From positions 7,180,001-7,244,000 of the forward strand of contig NC_063259.1 of assembly GCF_019578655.1 (NCBI RefSeq): 64,000 nt of DNA, in the 5' to 3' direction. How positions within the stretch are numbered: position 1 is the stretch's first letter; every line of letters starts with the position of its first letter. This document shows positions 24,086-36,300 of this stretch, piece by piece. A program made the position numbers and the translations under genes. The notes beneath the pieces were generated by a model. The model worked only from the letters and a program-made list of their open reading frames with translations. It was not told the DNA's origin and ran no database searches. The DNA is from Ricinus communis (lineage: Eukaryota > Streptophyta > Magnoliopsida > Malpighiales > Euphorbiaceae).

Positions 24086-26996
24086 GCCTGTGTGCACTTG
24101 CTCAAATTTAAATATTGTGCCGTTTATGTTGAATCAAGACTATAAATTCATTGCAGAGAATGATATTTTAGAAATACAGAAATCAGATAAGCTTGTCTGC
24201 TTGCATTTGCTTCAAATCATAAGTGCGGTGACATGTGATCATGACCTGAATTAGAATCCAGGAAAATCAGATATTGATTTATGTATATTTTCATTTTACA
24301 TAACTGATTCATCTTTCCTCACTTTTACAATAAGGTTCCCCAGTGCATAGATAAAATTGCTCAAGCAGGGATAAAAATATGGCTGCTCACCGGTGACAAG
24401 AAAGAAACTGCAATAAATATTGGGTATGGTTCGTGATTTCCATAATGCTTGTATTCCATAAGGATGCACCTAAAGTGGTATGGAATATACAGTACGCGTC
24501 CTGTGAAGTATTCACATTGCTTCCAATTTCATTCTATTTTTCCCAATTTTGCAGATTCGCTTGCAGCTTACTCCGACACGACATGAAACAATTCCATATA
24601 TGTTTGTGCAAGGGAGCTGACTCTAACAACCAACTGCAGGTGAATTAAGGTCTCAGACTTTTGTGTCTTGATCAAGCTGAGAAACATTGAGAGATACCGA
24701 TTCCAGAACCTATAATGTTATGTTAGTTTTTATGTTATTCTTTTTCCTGATATCTTGGAATATCAAGCCATTATTGGTGTCTTTGTTTCATAGTAATACT
24801 AATACAATTCCTATTCCTAGTTTTCAGACTATAAAAGAAGACATTTTATATCAAATTGAAAGTTCATATCAAGTAATGTGCAATGATAGCAATAAAATGG
24901 CACCCTATGCTTTGGTGGTCGAGGGATGTGCTCTTGAAATTGCTTTGCTACAAGATATTAAGGACAGCTTCTTACAGTTGGCTGCTAATTGTGCTTCGGT
25001 TATTTGCTGCCGCGTATCCCCGAAACAGAAAGCTTTGGTATGGCAGACTGCATGCTTTTTATGAATCCAAATTGACAGTTCAAAATACTTTAATTTCTTT
25101 GTAGCTCTTTTGCTTCTTGTCTTGCAAGTGTTGTGATATGGTATTTTCCAGATTACACGATCAGTAAAGAAGTATACTGGTAGCACAATCCTGGCAATTG
25201 GAGATGGGGCAAATGATGTTGGCATGATTCAGGAAGCTGACATTGGAGTTGGAATTAGTGGCCAAGAAGGCATGCAAGTAAGTTCTGCAGTCCAAGCCCG
25301 GAATTTTTCCTGATAAATTCATCTTTTCTCTTCCTTTTCAGTTATTAAAGCTTCGTCTCCTGTTTCATATGTATGAAAACAAAAGGATGTCTTCCTTGCC
25401 AGATTGGAGCTGGGAAAAGTTTTGAACACTGAACATTAGTCTTAAAACATAATATGTCAATGCAGCAGTGGACTTTTTTGGCACTTCTGAAGCATCCATT
25501 TTTTCTATGACTGCAGGCAGTCATGGCAAGTGACTTTTCACTGCCCCAATTTCGATTCTTGGAAAGATTGCTGATAGTACATGGGCATTGGTGTTACAAG
25601 AGAATATCCAAGATGGTAAATCTTCTAATATATATTATGGCTTGCTATTTTTCATCTAGACATATAACTAATATTGTCTTCCAATCATTGTGCAGATTCT
25701 CTACTTTGTGTACAAGAACATTGCGTTCGGCCTTACTATCTTCTTCTACGAATTATACACAAGTTTCTCCGGCGAAGTAGTATATGATGGTTGGTATCTG
25801 GTGATATATAATCTCTTCCTGACATCTTTGCCTGTGATATCACTAGGAGTAGTTGAGCAAGACGTTTTGCCAGATGTATGCCTCCAGGTAAAGAGATATA
25901 CACATGCATAGATTATTAGAATTCAATTCAAAATATGTTTGTGGTTTGAACTTTCTTCTAACTTTAAGTACATGACTTCGTTTTTTGACAAATTAACATA
26001 CGTTATTTAATTCGTTAGCAGAATTATGTATATTGCCTCATTGATTTTTGTTGACATTGCATAAATTTTATTGACGTGGATCACTTTTCCACTAAGAATG
26101 AAGTATCTTTTGCTTCTGTAGTGTAAGCGTCATATCAACAAACTAACAGTATTCTGAAAATATACTCAACTTTACTGATGGACTAAACTACATTCATAAA
26201 TTTGTTAAAAAAAACACAAATTTGAAATTAGGAAAGGTCAAACCACACGTGTTTTCTATACTTTTTCTTTAGCTACAAGTCACTGAAAACACCAATAAAT
26301 ATGATTTCAGAATATATAGTTATACTAATGCATTTTTTAATGAAACAGTTTCCAGCGCTTTATAAGCAAGGTCAAGAAAATATATATTTCTCATGGAGCC
26401 GTATAGTTGGGTGGATATTGAATGGCACCATTGCTTCTTTGCTCATATTCCTTGCAAATTTATACACACTTTCCCCTTCTGCATTAAGAGAACAAGGAAA
26501 TGTTGCAGACATCACTCATTTTGGTGCTATAATGTATACATGCATAATATGGACCGTTAACTGCCAAATTGCTCTCATTATCACTCACTTCACTTGGATC
26601 CAACATCTTTTTATATGGGGAAGCATCTTGTTATGGTACATTTTCTTGCTTGTATATGGAGCACTCCCTCCTGCCCATTCTGATAGAGGATTTCGTATCA
26701 TTGTTGAATCTATTGGATCAACACCACTATATTGGTTACTTACACTGCTCGTTGTAGTTGTTTCACTGCTGCCCTACTTCATACATATTGTTGTTCAACG
26801 TTCATTCTACCCAATGGATGATCATGTAATTCAAGAAATGAAGCATTGCAGAAAAGATGTTTCAGGGAATCAGATGTGGTTCAGGGAACAGCTCAATGCC
26901 CAAAAGATGACTCAAATTGGGTTTTCTGCAAGAGTTGAAGCCAAAATTTGGTCATTCAAAGAAGAGCTTGCATCAAAAGAAAACGTCAATTTGTAG
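21408..26996 (+). CDS. P4-type ATPase (phospholipid flippase, plant ALA family), 11 exons
   Basis: It predicts a membrane pump that moves phospholipids from the outer/lumenal to the cytosolic leaflet. Exons: 21408-21818, 21950-23403, 23497-23607, 23752-24028, 24335-24423, 24555-24639, 24828-25037, 25152-25277, 25517-25615, 25696-25887, 26349-26996. All introns are GT..AG and keep frame, giving about 1,233 residues, normal for the family. Visible motifs: DGET (about 201-204), PISL in TM4 (375-378), SDKTGT with phosphorylated Asp428, KGA of the nucleotide-binding domain (655-657), TGDK (770-773) and GDGAND (896-901). TM1-2 are in exon 1, TM3-4 in exon 2, TM5-10 in exons 9-11. Sequence looks closest to the ALA4-12 clade, perhaps ALA4-7 (family knowledge, not a search). 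The start at 21408 begins MQKPFRRRK, matching the short basic family N-terminus. Plant P4-ATPases work with ALIS/CDC50 subunits. None is encoded here. Confidence 0.92.
24034..24086. repeat. (CT)n microsatellite at an intron 5' end
   Basis: It starts 5 bases after the donor GT of the intron at 24029-24334 and runs about 50 bp with two interruptions. The resulting minus-strand openings are artefacts. Confidence 0.95.
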
Positions 26997-27410
26997 ATCT
27001 GTCACCAGCAGCCCAATTTATAAGTCTTTGGGAAGCAATTAATTTTTCTAAGAATCTGTACGGACTACTTGATTACTTGGTTTTTATATTAATTCTTTTA
27101 TTGTCATGTTTTATTCTTATGCAATTCATTATGGATACATCGTTATAGTTCCTCATTCATATTATGTCTTTTACTTGTCACTAAAATAATAATTTTTAAA
27201 TAAGATTCCTCTGTATCTCAGATTTGAGCATGTGCCCTGTAAAGAGGCATATATAGCCGTTGTTCTTCAACCGGTGGTTCGGGTTATGTGCCACGAATTA
27301 AGACCGGAACATACCCAAGTTCCATGGTCCGGTTCTAGTTTACCGAACCAAAAGTTTTTGTGCTAGTCCAAAATTTAATGGATCTCACTCTAAAGAGCCT
27401 TAGATCACGC
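26997..27410 (+). other. 3' flank/UTR of the flippase gene
   Basis: AT-rich, probably the 3' UTR in its first 150-200 bases. There is no clear AATAAA; 'aaaataataat' near 27183 is the nearest variant. At 27270-27352 'ggtggttcggg' and 'ttaccgaacc' form an imperfect inverted pair. The 66-codon opening at 26948-27148 is a shadow of the last exon and UTR. Confidence 0.4.
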
Positions 27411-27411
27411 A

Positions 27412-27871
27412 TGGTAGATTGTAATCGTAATATAATTGTTACTGCATTATCTGCTTCCTTATTTTATCCCTCGGTATAAAAATATTTGATGCAATATAAT
27501 TAATTAATCTTAATTTTGATGTAATATTTAAAATATAAAAAATATACATAATAATAGAATTATTTATAATATTTTATAATTATTTTATTTTTATCTTTTT
27601 ATTTATATAATTTTAATACTTCCAACAATCATCAATTACTTACTACCACCATCATTCAATTGTAGGTCATTGTATTCTGGTGACTAGATACCGGCCATCA
27701 ATCAATGAATTGTGGCATTAACAACCAGATTTCAATAATTGGATTTGGACAATTATTATTAAATTCAAACCATCATAAATATTTTAAAATAATATATTTT
27801 ACACTAACTACTTTAAATAAATTAAACATTAAAATAAAAACTATGATTCTATTACATTACATATATATTTT
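27412..27871. mobile_element. Possible MITE
   Basis: The left side has 'attgtaatcgtaatataatt'. The right side, reverse-complemented, has 'tatgtaatgtaatagaatca'. These are imperfect inverted ends around a roughly 450-bp AT-rich noncoding core. I could not define target duplications. Confidence 0.28.
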
Positions 27872-28489
27872 TTTATTATAATTGTGAGTGAGAGGCTCCC
27901 ACCAATGCTTAGACTGTTATCACAATCACCGCACTGACTAAACGAGTTTTTGCAGTCCCTTTGGGGAATATAAGATGCTATTATACAGATAGATTCTGCA
28001 AATGACTATCAAGTTCCGCCCAGGTAAATAAGCACAAGAAAGATATTATGGATTTTGGTAGCACCTCAATTCCTTGCAGAAAGCCTAAACACCTTAACCC
28101 ATTTTACAGAGATTTAGATTTGAAAGTTAGGTACGAATTAGGAAGGTATTAGCACTCCAACCCGCTTGGATATTAATTCAGCCTCTGCTTTAAGTTATAG
28201 AATTCATTAGTTTTAATATATGTTAACTTAGCCAAACTTAATTTCTTTTACCCTTGTTTAATTTCATGCGGCCAATTTTTATCATTTCTTTAGCATGTGA
28301 GGTGAGATTGGAAGCTGTAAATTATGATTGCACTTGTTGGAGTTTATTTTATTTTTAATCATGTGAGGTGATTAATATTGCATACACATACCTTTATTTT
28401 CTACCAATTTTATCTTTTAAGCATGTGAGGCAATTCACAAAATGAAATAAAGAAAAGAATCCAAAAGCATTTATCCTTATAAATAAAGA
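27872..28489. other. Intergenic, with a spaced 'catgtgagg' motif
   Basis: No gene seen. 'catgtgagg' occurs three times about 65 bp apart (28294, 28360, 28422). This stretch probably belongs to flanking TE remnants. Confidence 0.4.
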
Positions 28490-28905
28490 AGGGGGAAGTT
28501 GAATTGGTGAATATGAGAATATAATCAACTAAAAATTTTAGATGAATAGAGGATACAAAATAGAAGAATAGAGAAAGATGCACAACACACAATGTATATT
28601 GATAGGGTATTAACCAATCCTATATTCACCCTCCAATCTCCAAGTGGGTATTCCACTATACATTTACATAATTACAATGGAGTTTTCTCAAGCTCACTCC
28701 TAACTTAGTATTTATGGATCACACCAAAACTTTATACTTGTATTTTCAGTAGTTCACACACAACTCTTACAAGAGTTTTATCTAAACTAACTCTTATATT
28801 CAATCCCAAGTGTTTAGGTTACACTTAAACCCTTGCAAGAGCATATAAGCTCTTACAACAACCTTTATAAGATTAATTATACACAAAATCTAATAAGGAA
28901 GTGTG
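28490..28905 (-). repeat. R/U5-part fragment of a SIRE-like copia LTR
   Basis: It is homologous to 34547-34965, the downstream part of the minus-strand LTR. Shared phrases include 'cccaagtgtttagg', 'gagcata.aagctcttacaa' and 'gtgaatatgagag/a'. The U3 part of the LTR is missing. The extra ORF of the same element follows directly at higher coordinates, so U3 and the polypurine tract have been deleted here. Confidence 0.7.
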
Positions 28906-28929
28906 AAATAGAATGAGCAATGGAGATGA

Positions 28930-30128
28930 TGAATAAGGTTATCCATATTTCCTTCATTCTCATCCTCTTGCTCTTTCTTTACTTGTGTATCATTCATTAA
29001 CATCACATGAGGTTATTATCTTTCTTGGATTCCCTCATGTTCAAGTGAAGATGATGAATAAGCCTATATATTTTATCCATTCTTTTCTCATGTCTTTCAT
29101 AAATTTGAGCACTTTTTTCTTCAAAACCCTCACTATATTGAGGTTGTACTCTTGCCTCTACTCCTTCCTCATGTGGAGATCACACTACCCTTGGTCTTTC
29201 GGAAGTTCTTCTAGGACCCTCATACTCTTAAAGAATGTATTCGTAACTATTTTCTTAAGTGAGAGAAATAGTTCAAGAGTGATGTAGGTAATCAAGGTCA
29301 AGAAGGTTAGAATTATTTGCTAGTTTGGTTGAGGAAATTTACTTAAGGTTTAAAGGAAGAGCATTGCAATAGTTTACAATAAGGGTGATGTGAGAAGGGA
29401 GGAGAATAAGTCCCTCGGACTTGTTGCCAAGAGAGATGAAATGGTCAATAAGAAATCGAGAGGTTTGGCTTTTTTTGTGGTATACTATCCCATAGAGAAA
29501 GAAAAATTCTTTTTTGACTTACCTTCTCATTATCATCACCTTTAGAGTTGATATTGAAAGTATTGATCTGGTGAAGAAACCAAAGATGAAGAGATCTTAT
29601 ATTTTTCGATAATGAGGATTTTGGATCAAATTGGGTTTCAGTGGAGATGGAGGTCTAAAATTGGCCGAAGGAGCTTTCCATGTATATGATGTGAAAGTAC
29701 CCATCCACATGAAATCCAAAATCTTCCGTCACTTGTTCTCTAGTAAGGCTAAATTGTTTTCCAAAATGGTTGAATATAATGCCATAATGGCTTAAAGGGT
29801 CACTCAACTTCTTCTTGACATCAAGAGTGCATAAGAACTCTTTAGTCAATTCCATAAACCCATCCTCATTTGGAAAAACAAACTTTTCGCAACTAAGAAC
29901 CTCAATCCCATCCATGACCTCTTTCTTAATCCTTCATTTCTTAAGGGAGTGCCTTGATGTTACTTTTTAGGCAACCACTTCCTTAGAAGCAATAATTTGG
30001 TACTTCTTCCTCTCTTCCTCATTTACACCTCTCATCCTCTCAACTATTTGGGTTATCTCATCTTGTGAATTCTCTTGAGCTATTCCTTTCCTCTTATCTC
30101 CCTCTGTAATCTAGGACTTTAGTGCCAT
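28930..30128 (-). pseudogene. Extra ORF downstream of pol in a SIRE-like copia element
   Basis: On the minus strand, a TATA-like 'agatataaaagcc' (about 30262-30274) precedes a pyrimidine-rich leader and an ATG at 30128. Reading shows KRKGIAQENSQDEITQIVER. Next, in 29915-29655, come VLSCEKFVFPNEDGFMELTK, EFLCTLDVKKKLSDP and GKQFSLTREQVTEDFGF. After frame breaks there follow QTSRFLIDHFISLGNKSEG and KRMDKIYRLIHHLHL. The last part is shared with 10023-10640. RNase H lies upstream and an LTR fragment downstream. Stops (codon 6 and others) make it a pseudogene. It could be the env-like/accessory ORF of SIRE/Maximus elements. I recognise no membrane segment, so the function is unknown. Confidence 0.55.
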
Positions 30129-30769
30129 TTGATTTAATTTGATTTAAAAAGGAGAGAAAAAAACTTGAAGGTATAGAAAGAAAATAGAAGAAGAAAGATG
30201 AAAGATTGATGAGTCTATGCTTAAGAATGATCAAAAGTGAATAAGAACAACTTTTCAATGGCTTTTATATCTAGGAAAATGAAGAAAAACGGATAGAAAG
30301 TCATGAAGATTTAATTTTTAAAAATCTGTAATGGTTTTTGAAAATGCAATTCTAATGGTTATAAAGACTTGGATACTGAGTAATGGCCAGAAATCTAATT
30401 TTCGCATTCATGAGACATATATCGGGTTTGCAATTTTGCCTAAAATTTAATTTTAAAGGTCCAATGTATATCGCATTTGCAATGTAAAGATTGCACCATG
30501 ATTTATGAGTAAAAAATGAAAATATGAGATTTTTGTTTAAAACTTTTCATGAGACTCATGGCACAACTTTTTTAGTCACACATTTATGTAAAAATGGCAC
30601 AAGGATACTAAGGAGCCATTTATATTAACAATGAGCAAAATTTTAGTCATACATTATTATAATAGAATCAATGCACAACAATGATCATAATCATTCAACC
30701 AAATATATACATCAATTCATATAAACATGCTCATGAATCAATAGAGTGTCCATCTATCATACCAAGTCC
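30129..30769 (-). other. Noncoding 3' region between RNase H and the extra ORF
   Basis: It contains the TATA-like box for the extra ORF and phrases such as 'tgtatatcgcatttgcaatg'. A second copy of most of this stretch lies at 49289-49600, so it is part of the element's consensus and not host DNA. Confidence 0.55.
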
Positions 30770-33700
30770 CCTCTTAATAAAATTCGGTCTTTCCTCGTTT
30801 AAGGGCTTGGTGAAGGTATCGATAAGTTAGTTGTTAGTGCCAATAAATTTTTACATCACCATTTTGCACATGATCTCTTAAGAAATGACACTTGATGTCT
30901 ATATGCTTACTCCTGGAGTGTTGAATGAGGTTCTTCGACAAGTTTGTTGCACTAGTGGTGTCACACTTAATTGGAATGTGACTAAGTGTTTGGCCATAAT
31001 CTTTGAATTGTTGCTTTATTTAAAGAATTTGAGTATAAGAAAAACCGCCGCCATATATTCTGCTTTAGTGTTGGACAAGGCAACCAAGACTTGCATTTTA
31101 CTAAACCAAGATACTAATTATTCATTTAGGAATTAGCAAGTTCTGGAAGTGCTATTTGTATCTAAGAGACTTCTCACATGATCGACATCGAAGAAACCAA
31201 TTATGTTAAAAGATGTATCCGTAGGATACCAAAGACTTAGATTCAATGTGCCATTCAAATATTTCAAGATTCTCTTAATGATATCCAAATATGATTCTCC
31301 AGGGCTAGATTGAAAATGTGCACACAAGCAATCATACCTCTATACTTTTTCTTCATCAATTGAGTTACCCTTTTCATCCTTGTCTAATTTTGTTAATGTG
31401 CTCATCAGTGTCTTGGCTATTTTGCATCCTTTCAGTCCAAACTTCTTAAGAAGCTCTTTAATGTACTTAGATTGATTGATGAAGATACCATCCTTGCATT
31501 GTTTGATTTGCAATCCTAGAAAGAATTTGAGCTCTACCATCATGCTCATTTCAATTTCCTTAGTCATGCACCTGGAAAATTCCTCATACAAGGATTCATT
31601 AATAGCATAAAATACTAGGTCATCAATATAGATTTGAACAATTAATATATCATGCTTATGAGTTTTCATAAAAGAAGTTATGTCAACCTTCCCTTTTGAA
31701 AAACTATTTTGTAAAAAAAATGGACTCGGTCTTTCATACCAAGCTCTAGGAGCTTGTTTAAATCATATAAGGCCTTAGTCATATTGAAGATATAGTTTGG
31801 AAATTCAAGATGTTGAAAACCGGGAGTTTGTTCAACATACACCTCTTCTTCAATAAAGCCATTCAAGAATGTACTTTTAACATCCATTTGAAAGAGTCTG
31901 AAACTCATATGGGATGCATAGTCTAATAAAATTCTAATTGCTTCTAATTTTGCTACAAGTCCAAAGGTTTCATCATAGTCAATGCTTTCCTTTTGGTCAT
32001 AGCCTTTGGCAACCAATCGGGCTTTGTTCCTGGTTATGGATGGAAGCTTGCTCATCCAAGTTGTTCCTATACACCCATTTGCAACCAATAATTGGATAAT
32101 CTTTGGATCTAAGGACAAGTTTCCAAACTTTATTTCTCTCAAGTTGATTGAGCTCCTCTTGCATAGCAATCATCCAACACTTATCGTTAAGTGCCTTACT
32201 AATGGTTTCTGGCTCAGTTTGAGAAATAAAAGCAAGATTATTATCTAAATGCTTAAATTGAGTTTTAGTACTTATAACCTTAGAAGGATCACCAATCATC
32301 AACTCCTTAGGATGCGCCCTAGTTCCCTATACTATTTTGGAAGTTCTTGAGATACTTCTTCTTAAGGTGGTGCAGAAGGCTCACTATCTTGAAATTGTCT
32401 TGAGAAGTTTCTTCAACTTGATTTTTTACTTCATTGAGGTTAAGCTTCTTAAAATCACCTACAAAATGATCAAATGAACTTTTCCTAAGATCAAGTGTAC
32501 TAAAGTCATCAAATACAACACTCATAGACTCCTTAACATCCATGGACTTTTTATTGAACACCCTACAAGCTTTGTCAGAGGAGGAATAACTAAGAAAGAC
32601 ACCTTCATTTGGTTTGGATGAGAATTTCCTAAGATTATCCTTGGTATTTAGAATGCAGCATTTACATCCAAATACTCTAAGATATGAGACTTTGGGCTTT
32701 CTTCTATTTCATAGCTCAAAAGAAGTTATGTTCAAAATTGATCTTTTGAAAACTCTATTAATTATATGGTAAGAAGTGTTGATGGCTTTCACCTAAGAGT
32801 ATGTAGGTAACTCATACTCACTGAGCATAGTTCTGGCCATCTCAACAAGAGTTCTTTTTTCCCCTACAATACCATTTTGTTGGGGGTGTTCTAGGGCATG
32901 AAAAGTCATGTGAAAATCCATTTTCATCACAATAGGATCCAAAGAAATATTTTTAAATTCCTTTCCATGATCACTTCTTATTTTAGAAGTATAAAAACCT
33001 TTATTCTTTTCAACTTTTCTTGCAAGACTTTGAAAAGCATAAAAAATAACATTCTTGTAAGCTAGAAATCTAACCTAAGTAAATCTAGAGTAATCATCCA
33101 TAAGCATAAAGCATATTACTTTGCTCCTAAACAAGCAACTATAGTAGGTCTACACAAATCCATGTTAATTCATTGAAATGGTCTAGATGTACTCACAACA
33201 TTTTTAGACTTAAAGGATGCTTTATGTTGCTTTCCCATTTGGCAAGGTCCACATGTCTTATCCTCTATGAACTTCACTTTTGGCAATCCAGCTACCAACT
33301 AATTCTTCTTGAGGCTATGAATAAGCTCCATGCTTCCATGTCTAAGCTTTTTATGCCACAACCATGACTCATCACTAAGAGACACACGACACTCAAAGGA
33401 TTCATTAGAAATTTTATGTAAGTTAATTGTGTAGGTACTACCAAACCTTTCTCCTCAAAAGATTTCCTTATCACTCTCTAAGGAGGTGACTTTGTTACCT
33501 TTGTCACACAATTGACTTACACTCATGAGGTTATACTTCAAACCATCAATTAAAAGTACATCATTAATGAGAGGAGAGTCTTTCTTACTAATGGATTCAA
33601 TGCCTACAATCTTAACTTTTGCATTGTTTCTAAAAGTTACCTTTCCTCCATCAAATTTTCTTTAACTGTGAAAAGAGGTTGGCATTTTCGATCACATGCT

Positions 33701-33780
33701 TTGAACATCCACTATCCACTTGCCAATCATCCTCTTCAAGCTTGACTTGAAGCATACCTATAAAAATAAAATTAAGTGTC
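30770..33780 (-). pseudogene. Copia pol remnant (protease, integrase, RT, RNase H), SIRE-like
   Basis: Minus-strand order: protease with DDWQVDSGCSKHVIENA (about 33735); pre-integrase with WLWHKKLRHGSMELIHSL (about 33360-33310); integrase zinc/core parts (33300-32850, heavily interrupted); RT from 32302, with MDVKSTFLNGFIEEEVYVEQ (near 31870) and QIYIDDLVFYAINESLYEEF (near 31630); LKFFLGLQIKQCKDGIFINQ; RNase H with GESYLDIIKRILKYLNGTLN (about 31290) and SKHIDIKCHFLRDHVQNGD (about 30900-30850). The order protease-integrase-RT-RNase H is diagnostic for Ty1/copia. Many stops and frame changes are present. Confidence 0.9.
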
Positions 33781-33899
33781 TTTTCTTTTAAGTACCTAAA
33801 CTATTTTGGGTCCTTAAGGGTTAGCCATTGAAGTCTCTCTTAATTGGAGATGTGCCTTCCTAACATAGCAAAACACATTAATATGCCAAAACCATGCAA

Positions 33900-34546
33900 A
33901 AGTGGCATTAGACGTTAGGCTTAAACTTCCTTTTGTTCACATGCCTCTTTGGTTGAATTTTAGGTCTCATCATACTTTCTTCCTATCATGCATACAAGAA
34001 CATATTTTAGATGAGTAATAAGAAGCATGTTTCTTATATATGAATGTATGATTGGTTCCTTTAAGCTTAGTCTTTAGAACATGTGGAGCTCTTTCCTTTC
34101 TCTTAAGAATAAGAGCTTTAGTGTGTGCCTTGTCCTTCTCTTCAACACACTCAATTGAAGAGGTTTGTGGGGTTTGAGGCCTTTACAAATTTAGATATGG
34201 GAGGACATAAGGTTGATGATGGTGCATTATTGAAGATTATCAAAGGAGGTCTTTGAGACACAATTAATGTATCCAAGGCTTTCTTTCCTTTGTGGAATTT
34301 TTAAATTGCGCTCATCAATTCCTCAACCTCTAGTTTTAAAGAATCATTCTTTTCGGAAAGATATTTTAAAGAAAAGATTTGAGATGAAAGCTTACTTAAA
34401 GATTTCTTTAAGTTATCATTTGAAGAAGTTAGTAAATAAAATCTGCTTTGAAGTTCATTTAAATCTTACTCAAACTGTGAGCATTTTTCTTTATAATCCT
34501 TCACCTTCAAATGATACTTTTTACATTTTTTAGTTGTTTTCCCTTA
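33900..34546 (-). pseudogene. C-terminal copia gag remnant (coiled-coil region)
   Basis: The minus strand shows Leu/Ser-rich heptad-like sequence: SSNDNLKKSLSKLSSQIFSL, then EKNDSLKLEVEELM, KFHKGKKALDTLIVSQR. This matches the plus-strand gag at 39920-40200 (SKFHKGKKSFDILVVSQRSL). The N-terminal gag and primer site are deleted: the sequence runs from the LTR end and a 12-base leader directly into this region. Confidence 0.7.
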
Positions 34547-35570
34547 TGAATCAAAAGAGTTTGAATTAGTGAATATGAGAGTGGTTACCAACTCAAAGTT
34601 TTGGATGAATAGAAAGGAAAAAGTAAAAGAATACAAGTAGTTACATGACATACAAATTATAGTGGTACGAGTATCAACTATCCACACTCCAATTTTCAAT
34701 TAGGTATTCCAGTATTCACTTACAAATACAATAAAGTTTTTCCAAACTCACTCTCAACTTAGTGTTTAGGGCTCACACCAAACTTTTACACTTGTGTTTT
34801 CAAAGGCTCATACACAACCCTTACAAGAGTTTTAACTAGGCTAATTCTCAAACCCAATCCCAAGTGTTTAGGCTAAGACTCAAACCCTTTCAAGAGCATA
34901 CAAGCTCTTACAATAACCTCTAGTAGGTTAATTACACAAAGTTTAATAAGAAAAGTGTAATTTAAAGAGACATTACACTAAAGTTTATAGGCCTTCCATT
35001 ACTTCTAGCTCTAGATAGTGCATTAAATGCACTGTCATAGCACAATCACGGTCGCTACACCTTATTCATGGTTATAACTATCTTTTCAAGGTCGAGACTA
35101 CTTAGTCGCGGTCGTAATTCTTAAAGCAGTAACGAATATAATCCACGTGGCATTTCGTGATTCGTCATGTCAAAAGTAACTGTTGGTAGTCTTTCTAACG
35201 GATATAAGTGTAGTGGTTGCGAGGTTATTAGTGCGATCGCGATCACTAGAGGTAAGGCTTTTGAGGTAGCAAGCTTAGTCACGACTGTGGGATACCTAAT
35301 GTCTCCATTTTGCATTTTTTCGCGGGCACTACTTTTTGCTCAGGATCGTGATATTCCCTCCAACTTCAATGGTCAATTGAATATGAAATTTATGATCGTG
35401 ATAATCTGGTGGTGATTGCGACTTAGGAGGCAAATTTGAAATTTAGCCTATCTGTGAAATGCACGATTTCTCTATAGAAGACACTCAAAAGCCAAGATTA
35501 GAAACACTTAATTTAATTGTTAAGGTCAAAATTAAGGGTGCCTTTAGTCATAAATTGACTTAGGCTAACA
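34547..35570 (-). repeat. SIRE-like copia LTR, 1,024 bp
   Basis: On the minus strand it begins TGTTAGCCTAAGTC and ends TTTTGATTCA. Upstream (higher coordinates) is the polypurine tract AAAAGGGAGAGAT. Downstream is 'taagggaaaacaac', the leader that precedes the primer site in the related plus-strand copy ('agggataacaag' before 38704). So it serves as the 5' LTR of the element to its left, yet it has a 3'-LTR-type polypurine junction on its right. Confidence 0.75.
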
Positions 35571-36300
35571 ATCTCTCCCTTTTAGATTTTGAGAATTAAG
35601 ATTGAGTTGGAGAGAAAATCGTATAATAAAATAACATAAGATTGGAAAACTCCCCTTTAATTTATTAGTTGACTTTTCTCTCCCGGTTGAAGTTTCTCCC
35701 CTTTTCTTAGGTAAGTTGATTTCATTTTAACTCTTATTTCTCTCATAATTTTATAACTCCTCTAGCTTAGTAGAATTGAGTTAAGTTTAATTTTGTCTCC
35801 CCCTTTTTATTTATCTTCTCAAATCTTTTTAATCTCTCCCTTTTATCAAAAGTAAAAAGATAAGAAGAAAGTAAGACCCAAGAGAGAATAAACAAAATAA
35901 GAATTGCATAAAAAATAAGAAGGAATATCACATTTCAAAACTTAAGCATTGAAATACATATTGGATTAAAAGAAATGTGCCATGAAATGTGAAATAAGAA
36001 AAGGAACAAAAAAGGAATAAAAGTTCACATTGAGAATTTAAAGAAGAATAGGCACTTCAAGTCTCATCCCTGTTAACCTAAGGGACAAATGATCTCTATT
36101 TTGAGCTTGACACCCAAATTGAGTCTTACTAACTTTATTTTGAGTGTCTATATGATAGTGCTTTAAGGGTTCAAACATTAGTCAAGAGTGCCTTAAACTT
36201 TTAAGTAAGGATAGTAGAAAGTTCTATAAAGCGCGATGGCACCTTGAAAGCATAAGGTTGCTTTTATATGGTCAAATTGACCATTCACGTATAAAGGCGC
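35571..36300 (-). mobile_element. 3' internal tail of a second SIRE-like copia unit
   Basis: The polypurine tract lies at 35571-35585. The minus-strand phrase before it, 'ctcaatcttaattctcaaaa', is typical of the end of SIRE-like internal regions. There is no ORF. The tract is interrupted at 36300 by a solo LTR and resumes at 37794. Confidence 0.55.

Noticed and set aside
35121..35415. ORFs of 64 and 82 codons on both strands
   Set aside because: They are inside the U3 part of the copia LTR 34547-35570.
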